The position numbers and the translations under genes are program-made. Source: Pseudomonas viridiflava (GTDB lineage: Bacteria; Pseudomonadota; Gammaproteobacteria; Pseudomonadales; Pseudomonadaceae). Taken from it: a stretch of DNA of 64,000 nt. The DNA lies in contig NZ_UTHA01000091.1 of assembly GCF_900582195.1 (NCBI RefSeq), forward strand, positions 57,451 through 121,450, in the 5' to 3' direction. Positions within the stretch are counted from its first letter, which is position 1, and the number at the start of each line of letters is the position of its first letter. The notes under the pieces were generated by a model that saw only the letters and a program-made list of their open reading frames with translations, made no database searches and was not told the origin of the DNA. Shown here piece by piece: positions 59,101 to 64,000 of this stretch.

Positions 59101-62100
59101 ACCGTGACACACCTGACCAACCGTGCCGGCAAGCTGTTCGGCAAAGATCAACTGATCTTCAACGGCACCAGTCTGGACAACACCGGCGGCGAGATCAGTG
59201 GCAATCAACTGGGCCTCGAGGCGGTCGGGCAGATTCTCAATCAGGGCGGCCTGATCGAGTCGGCGACCAGCCTGAAACTCACCGCCGGCGGATTGGATAA
59301 CAGCGCCAGTGGCCAGATCCGTGCACTCGGTGGTACCTCCAGTCAGATCAAACTGAGCGGCAATCTCAACAACCAGAGCGGCGTGATCGAAATCGGCAGC
59401 CAGGACCTGGTGCTGTCTGGTGCTCAACTCAACAACCTCAGCGGCAGTGTGCGCCACGCGGCGCAGGGCTTGTTCGATCTGGACCTGACTAATCTGACCG
59501 GCACGCAAGGCAGCCTCACGGGTCTGGGCAAAGGCTTGTGGGATGTCGGCTCGGTCAACGGCGTCGGCACCTGGCAACTCAACGGTGGCCTGACTTACAC
59601 CAGCGCTCAGAGCCTGACCCTCAACGCTGGCGATCGAATCGCCAGTGCTTCGACGCTGAACCTCAATGTCGCCAACCTGAGCAACGCCGGGCAACTGGCC
59701 AGTGATGGTGATCTGACGCTGAACCTTGGCGGCAATCTGCTCAACAGCGGCAAAGTTTCGGCGCAGCAGAAACTCACGATCAACGCCAACGACGTGATTC
59801 AACAGGATGGTCGGCTGGTCAGCGGTGGCGATACCGCGATGACCTTGCGCGGCACGCTGGACAACCTCGGCCGCCTCATCGCCAACCAGAACCTAGCGGT
59901 GACCGCTGCCCAGATCAACAACAAAGGCACCCTGGGTGCTCAGGGCAATCTCGAATTCAACGTTACCAACGGCATCTCCAACAGTGCCGATACGCTGCTG
60001 TTCAGCGGCGGCACAATGAAGCTGCACAGCAACAGCCTGAACAACTATTACGGCGATATTTACAGCCGTGGCGATCTCTCGTTCGACGCTGTCGGCGGTG
60101 GTCGTGCAGCATTATTCAGCAACTTGTCGGGGACGATTGAGGGCGAGGGCGACATCGACATCAATGCGGTGTCGGTGGAGAACGCCAAGTCGGTTTTCGA
60201 AATGTCGCAGGGCGTCAGTTCCGGCTCCATCAGATGGATTTGCGGGCAGCACTGCGGTGGCCACGATGGCTGGAAAAAAGGCACGATCATCATTGATCGG
60301 ACCTACAACGATGTGGTCATCAAAGACTCGACTGCATCGCGCTTCGTCGCCGGCAAAAACCTGACGATTCATGCCAGCGGCGTCGAAAACCGCTACAGCA
60401 TGATGGCTGCCAACAGCAATCTCACGGTAACGGCCGACCGCTTGTTAAACCTAGGCGCGGAATCGCGCTCTGGCGCTTCGACAGAAACGATCGGCACGCC
60501 AGGCAGGATCGACAATAGCTTGTGGGATCGGATGGAGTTCGTCGAAGTCCCGGCGTTCAACGCGCAGACACAGCAGGGGGATTTCGATGAGGCACGCTTC
60601 AACGAGTTGGTCGCCGTTACCAATGACAGTCGCTTTTCTCACCCTGACACCATACATACAAACTGGTCTTCCACTGGCAACACCCTGTATCCGGCCACCC
60701 TGCAGGCGGGCGGAACGGTAAGCCTTAACGTCACCGACTCCATCCAGAACGGCAAGCACTACAACAATACCTACGATCAACTCAGCGGAAATCTGGACAG
60801 CGAAAAAGCCACCGGTGTGGGTGTCGTCGACATCAATCTGGGCAAACGCAGCAGCGCCGCCAGCGTTCAGGTCGCCAAGGACGTCACTCGTATCGAAAAG
60901 GTGGATGCGGATGGCGTGAAGCAGATCAGCTTCGTCCCGGTTGATTTCCGTGGGGTGCCGTTTGCTGCCGTGGATCCCACCGCGTCTTCGACTTTCAGGC
61001 TTCCGAAAGGCCCGTACGGCATGTTCGTGCAGAGCCAGAATCCACAAAGTCGGTATCTGATCGAAACAAACCCGGAGCTCACCCAGACCGCGCTATTCAT
61101 GAGTTCCGACTACCTGCTCGGCAAACTCGATTTCAGCGCCGATGAAGCCGCACGCCGCCTCGGCGACGGCCGCTACGAATCGCGTTTGATCAGCGATGCC
61201 GTGTTGGCTCAGACCGGCCAGCGTTTTCTGGCCGGCGGCTTGAACAACGATTACGAGCAATTCCGTTACCTGATGGATAACGCGCTCGCCAGCAAGAACG
61301 AACTGAACCTGGCGGTCGGCGTCAGCCTGACCTCCGCGCAGGTTGCCGCACTGACCCACGACATCGTCTGGATGGAAGAGCGTGTCGTCGACGGTCAGAA
61401 AGTACTCGTGCCAGTGCTTTATCTGGCTCAGGCCGAATCCCGTAACGTGCGAGGCGGTAGCCTGATTCAGGGGCGTGATCTGGAAATGATCACCGGCAAC
61501 GACCTGGTCAACGTCGGCACTTTGCGTGCCACCAACAACCTTTCGGCTGACGTTAAGGGCAGCCTTTATAACGGTGGCCTTGCCGAGGCCAACGAACGCC
61601 TGAGCGTGATGGCCACCGACAGCATCCGCAATGCGCTGGCCGGTGATATTCGCGGTAATCAGGTCAGCCTGAGCACCCTCAAGGGTGACATTGTCAACGA
61701 CCGAACCGCCGTGACTTACAGCCCGGGGCAGGGGTTGCTCACTTCAACTGACGACGGCGGCAGCGTTAGCGCCCGCGATACGCTGAGCATCAAGTCCGGC
61801 CGTGACTTGACCAACTCCGGCACGATCACCAGCGGCGCCGATGCAAACTTGAGCGCGACGCGCGACATCAATTTGCTGGCGGTCCAGGACGTCAACGAGA
61901 TCCACAAAATCGAGAACGGCGGGCATCGCTCGACCGTTACTACAACGGTGGAAAATCTAGCGTCCAGCGTGAAGAGCGGCGGCAACCTGAAGCTTGATGC
62001 CGGTCGTGACATCAACGTCGTCGCTAGTACCGCTGAGGCAAAAGGCGATCTGCTTGCCGACGCGAAACAAGACTTGAACATGGCTTCGGCGAGTGACGAA

Positions 62101-64000
62101 CACAACGTCGAGACCAACAGCAAAAAAGGCAAGAAACGCGTCCACGAAGAAGACAACCACACCGTCCAGAAAGCCGCCGAGTTCATCGCGGGCGGCGACG
62201 TGAAAACCTCTTCCGGCCGCGACACCACGCTGGTCGCGAGCAAGATCAGCGCAGGCAATGAAGCCTACGTGTATGCGGGTAATGACCTGAACCTGCTGGC
62301 CGCGCAGAACAAGGACTACACGCTGTATGACATGAAGGAGAAGGGTGGTTTCGGCAGCCTGAAACTCAAGCGCGACGAAGTCACCCAGATCACCCACGTC
62401 GGTAGCGAAATCAAAACCGGTGGCAACCTTTCGCTGGTCAGCAAGGGCGATCAGCTCTATCAAGTGGCCAAGCTCGACAGCGGCAAGGACATTGTTCTCG
62501 ACAGCGGCGGCTCCATTACCTTTGAAGGGGTGAAGGATCTGCGTGATGAGAGCCATACCAAGACCAACAACAACGCCGGGTGGGTATCAGCCAAAGGCCG
62601 CGGCAACACTGATGAGACCTTGCGCCAGACCCAGATGATTGCCAAAGGCAACATCGTGATCAAGGCCGTTGATGGGCTGAAGATTGATATCAAGGATGTC
62701 AATCAGGAGTCCGTGAGCCAGACGATCGACGCGATGGTCAAGGCCGATCCGCAACTGGCGTGGTTGAAGGATGCCGAGGCGCGGGGGGATGTGGATTGGC
62801 GGCGCGTGAAGGAGATTCACGAGTCGTTCAAGTATGAGAATTCGGGGGTTGGTCCGGCGGCACAAATCGCTATTGCGATCATGATGTCATTCGTGATGGG
62901 GCCGGGTGGATTGGCTCTGGTCAGCGGCGGTGCTGGCGGTGTAATTGCCACCTCTCTGGCTACCACCGCCGTGACCAGCACCATCAACAACAAGGGCAAC
63001 CTCGGAGCTGCGTTCAAAGAAACGTTCAGCGCTGACAGCCTCAAGAGCGCGGCCATCGCCGGCTTCACGGCCGGCGTACTGAACTATGCAGACGCGAATT
63101 GGTTTGCGGGCGGAACCAGCAAAACAGCAAATATCCTGACCAGCAGTAACTTTACTGACGTCGCCATACGCACGACCGGTCGCGCGATTATCTCCAGCGG
63201 CGTTTCGACGGCCATTGGAGGCGGTAGTTTTGGTGACAACTTTGGTGCTGCATTGCTGGGGGAGGCGAGCAGTGTCGCGATGGCGACCGGATTTAATTTT
63301 GTTGGCGATCAAACGATCAAATTCCCAGAAGGCGGCGTAGTAAAAGTTGTCGCACATGCACTGATGGGGGGCTTGCTTTCCGAAGCGATGGGTGGGGATT
63401 TTGCTACCGGTGCGGCAGCTGCCGGGTTGAACGAAGCGGCGATGAATGTCCTTGTGAAGTTCGCGGGCGGCAACGATCAGATGCAGGTGATGCTGTCGCA
63501 GCTGACGGGCGTGTTGGCGGCTGCCGCAGTGGATGGAAACACCCAGCTAGGGGCCGCCATCGCAGGGAGTGCGACGACCTATAACTACCTCTATCACCGT
63601 GAGGTGAAAGAGATGCTGGCCGAAATGGACAGCAAATCCACTGATGAGGAAAAGCTGGCGGTCAGGGACAAATACGAAGCGCTCGACAAGCAACGAGAGT
63701 TGGAGCGTGACGCAGTTTGTAAAACCTCACCGGATAATTGCCGCAAAATCGCAAATGACTTGGCCAACGATGATGAAAAATTTTCCGACTTGATCAAGGA
63801 CTTGAGGACCGAAGGAAGAGGTGGAGATGCCGCTTGGGTTGGAAATGTCCAAGGAGGAAATTTAAGCTCTGCAGGATCCATGGCGGCTACGGTAAAGTCA
63901 CTGAATGGCGGAGAGCTCAAGCAATTCGTTGCTGATATGGTCAAGCTGGGAATTGGCGTTATTCCCGGAAAAGTCTCGACTAAACCTAAGGAGATAGGAA
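56104..64000 (+). CDS. cdiA: Giant two-partner secretion exoprotein (TpsA/CdiA-type haemagglutinin), 3' end outside the window
   Basis: The frame opens at ATG 56104, is in frame at every point I checked from 56104 to 64000 and has no stop before the window end, giving at least 2,632 codons. The extended signal peptide (KRGLAFLLANVMFWQPMWAQ, cleavage near residue 48) is followed by the TPS secretion domain (GIVVANPNTSLDRAGNGVPI, NVGAQGVILNN, the NPYGITCNGCGF pair of Cys near 155-163). A long run of haemagglutinin-type repeats (LDNSxG, LxAxxLxxNNxG patterns) extends over about residues 330-1300. A distinct middle segment with a Cys pair (RWICGQHCGGHDGWKKG, about 1379-1395) could be the receptor-binding region. 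Further repeats lie about 1780-2190, a DUF637-like hydrophobic part near 2240-2300 and a pretoxin-like YNYLYHREVKEML near 2497. The last 100 residues become A+T-richer, consistent with a variable C-terminal toxin. Contact-dependent inhibition is inferred. Confidence 0.9.
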   Translation, partial: MDILQPAFLAGRPAAVEKNHEHFLGMPKRGLAFLLANVMFWQPMWAQADGIVVANPNTSLDRAGNGVPIINIATPNASGLSHNQFHDYNVGAQGVILNNVTARTEQSQLGGIILGNPNLRGAAAQTILNEVNGGSPSQLRGYTEVAGQSARVIVANPYGITCNGCGFINSPRVTLTTGKPVLDDGRLDHFQVDQGSVAIDGVGLDASNVDSFEIITRSAQINAQIHAKRLNITTGRNDVNVDTLNATARADDGSAKPQLAIDSSALGGMYAGAIKLVGTEAGVGVKLAGELAASAGDIQIDANGQLSMAKATASSAVDIKAKSLDAQGPVYAGTQLTVQTAEQLVSQQSLAARDSVHLSSGGRFTNNGVIEAGVNPDNGRNTNGDLSIKSDALSNSGSVLASRSLNITAAGVLDNQNGIIQAQNVALSVARLVNQGLNARIYGETALAFSAPAVVNLDGLIRFADGQAATLSVDSLDNRQGRIELASGSLELNARELQNADGKIIAGHLDVDARQLDNSRGLIGSSQGDAHVVARERLDNSKGKIQAKTTLAVSAGELLNRGGTLAADQIKVTAARLDNSTKGVISAENGAAELALAQDLDNHDGKVQASTHLNVAAQSINNRMGSLTGKTLEVTSRGALDNTQGTISSADTVITSADMDNSQGLIQGNNRLKLIAEDLENSGGKLLGGVLDASLTNLTGNNDGTISAENGKLSLTVQQHLNNALGQLQASQGDMDIYTGSFDNRGGVVAAQQLLVMAKEGHVDNRGGRMISDGLNLHAASLDNTGNGLLAAGDDGARLILEQPAPGQSRLLNNNGRIQSDAGLHIESDVVDNSAGVLLGKTIDVTATQLSNNDKGGIVGNGGDVAVTISGVFSNVTGVVDAGEQRLLLEQFTALDNRGGTLRGKRLDITGTSINNNDAGQILAGSGGLKITGKTLMNQQGVILANGSHAGLALGSGTLQNKGGTVQADSLEITSTDLDNSAVNGKAGLISSLIDDLTLTVTHLTNRAGKLFGKDQLIFNGTSLDNTGGEISGNQLGLEAVGQILNQGGLIESATSLKLTAGGLDNSASGQIRALGGTSSQIKLSGNLNNQSGVIEIGSQDLVLSGAQLNNLSGSVRHAAQGLFDLDLTNLTGTQGSLTGLGKGLWDVGSVNGVGTWQLNGGLTYTSAQSLTLNAGDRIASASTLNLNVANLSNAGQLASDGDLTLNLGGNLLNSGKVSAQQKLTINANDVIQQDGRLVSGGDTAMTLRGTLDNLGRLIANQNLAVTAAQINNKGTLGAQGNLEFNVTNGISNSADTLLFSGGTMKLHSNSLNNYYGDIYSRGDLSFDAVGGGRAALFSNLSGTIEGEGDIDINAVSVENAKSVFEMSQGVSSGSIRWICGQHCGGHDGWKKGTIIIDRTYNDVVIKDSTASRFVAGKNLTIHASGVENRYSMMAANSNLTVTADRLLNLGAESRSGASTETIGTPGRIDNSLWDRMEFVEVPAFNAQTQQGDFDEARFNELVAVTNDSRFSHPDTIHTNWSSTGNTLYPATLQAGGTVSLNVTDSIQNGKHYNNTYDQLSGNLDSEKATGVGVVDINLGKRSSAASVQVAKDVTRIEKVDADGVKQISFVPVDFRGVPFAAVDPTASSTFRLPKGPYGMFVQSQNPQSRYLIETNPELTQTALFMSSDYLLGKLDFSADEAARRLGDGRYESRLISDAVLAQTGQRFLAGGLNNDYEQFRYLMDNALASKNELNLAVGVSLTSAQVAALTHDIVWMEERVVDGQKVLVPVLYLAQAESRNVRGGSLIQGRDLEMITGNDLVNVGTLRATNNLSADVKGSLYNGGLAEANERLSVMATDSIRNALAGDIRGNQVSLSTLKGDIVNDRTAVTYSPGQGLLTSTDDGGSVSARDTLSIKSGRDLTNSGTITSGADANLSATRDINLLAVQDVNEIHKIENGGHRSTVTTTVENLASSVKSGGNLKLDAGRDINVVASTAEAKGDLLADAKQDLNMASASDEHNVETNSKKGKKRVHEEDNHTVQKAAEFIAGGDVKTSSGRDTTLVASKISAGNEAYVYAGNDLNLLAAQNKDYTLYDMKEKGGFGSLKLKRDEVTQITHVGSEIKTGGNLSLVSKGDQLYQVAKLDSGKDIVLDSGGSITFEGVKDLRDESHTKTNNNAGWVSAKGRGNTDETLRQTQMIAKGNIVIKAVDGLKIDIKDVNQESVSQTIDAMVKADPQLAWLKDAEARGDVDWRRVKEIHESFKYENSGVGPAAQIAIAIMMSFVMGPGGLALVSGGAGGVIATSLATTAVTSTINNKGNLGAAFKETFSADSLKSAAIAGFTAGVLNYADANWFAGGTSKTANILTSSNFTDVAIRTTGRAIISSGVSTAIGGGSFGDNFGAALLGEASSVAMATGFNFVGDQTIKFPEGGVVKVVAHALMGGLLSEAMGGDFATGAAAAGLNEAAMNVLVKFAGGNDQMQVMLSQLTGVLAAAAVDGNTQLGAAIAGSATTYNYLYHREVKEMLAEMDSKSTDEEKLAVRDKYEALDKQRELERDAVCKTSPDNCRKIANDLANDDEKFSDLIKDLRTEGRGGDAAWVGNVQGGNLSSAGSMAATVKSLNGGELKQFVADMVKLGIGVIPGKVSTKPKEIG

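Noticed and set aside
55060..59802. Several long minus-strand open frames (for example 55060-56547, 56893-58437, 58528-59802) inside the exoprotein region
   Set aside because: They mirror the repeats of the exoprotein (regular Val/Ala/Asp patterns) and have no start signals; the plus-strand frame is continuous and has clear TPS features.

Overview
The window reads as a stretch of chromosome from a fluorescent-group Pseudomonas. The reasons are G+C-rich coding sequence with Pseudomonas codon use, six copies of the paired REP element built on GTGGGAGCGAGC / GCTCGCGA, small Pseudomonas-type proteins (DUF1652, DUF3087, DUF2784, DUF2946), a group-2 Mrp antiporter with fused A and B subunits, and an E. 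coli-like sad/ptrR (yneI/yneJ) pair. No rRNA, tRNA, CRISPR array or intact insertion sequence was seen. All identifications come from reading motifs and overall protein character; no database search was run.

Layout. 1-4.4 kb: glycine-betaine-type binding protein, TonB-dependent receptor with a DUF2946 partner, DUF3995 membrane protein. 4.4-10.5 kb: complete mrpA(B)CDEFG Na+/H+ antiporter operon on the minus strand with translationally coupled genes. 10.7-13.7 kb: EamA exporter, XRE-cupin regulator and FAD/NAD(P)-binding protein around a shared promoter with repeated short palindromes. 13.7-16.0 kb: a visibly A+T-richer island with a divergent isoprenyl diphosphate synthase and class I terpene synthase, the best candidate for an undescribed pathway. 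16-28.4 kb: housekeeping and small genes (ppnN, azlCD, SRAP/YedK, an SsuA/SsuC-type importer lacking its ATPase, a second binding protein, polysaccharide deacetylase, NUDIX, lipoproteins and small conserved proteins). 28.4-32.1 kb: glucarate-type catabolic locus (LysR, MFS transporter, glucarate dehydratase family enzyme). 32.2-38.9 kb: GcvA-like LysR, the giant FAD/Fe-S protein YdiJ, a split PqiA pair, and a DUF1624-type membrane protein.

39-43.6 kb: sad with divergent PtrR-like LysR, a 3'-truncated aldehyde dehydrogenase remnant still coupled to an isochorismatase-family gene, HxlR regulator, glutathione S-transferase. 43.6-50 kb: an NCS1 permease, LysR, M20 deacylase, DUF1028, RidA and flavin monooxygenase group that looks like one uncharacterised catabolic system for a nitrogen-containing compound. 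50.4-52.4 kb: a second low-G+C patch with a two-gene operon of unknown function, one soluble protein and one multi-spanning membrane protein. 52.8-54.2 kb: alpha/beta hydrolase and divergent HxlR regulator. 54.4 kb to the end: a two-partner secretion locus, an outer-membrane TpsB transporter and a very large TpsA/CdiA-type adhesin of at least 2,632 codons. It runs off the window before its C-terminal toxin region and any immunity gene.
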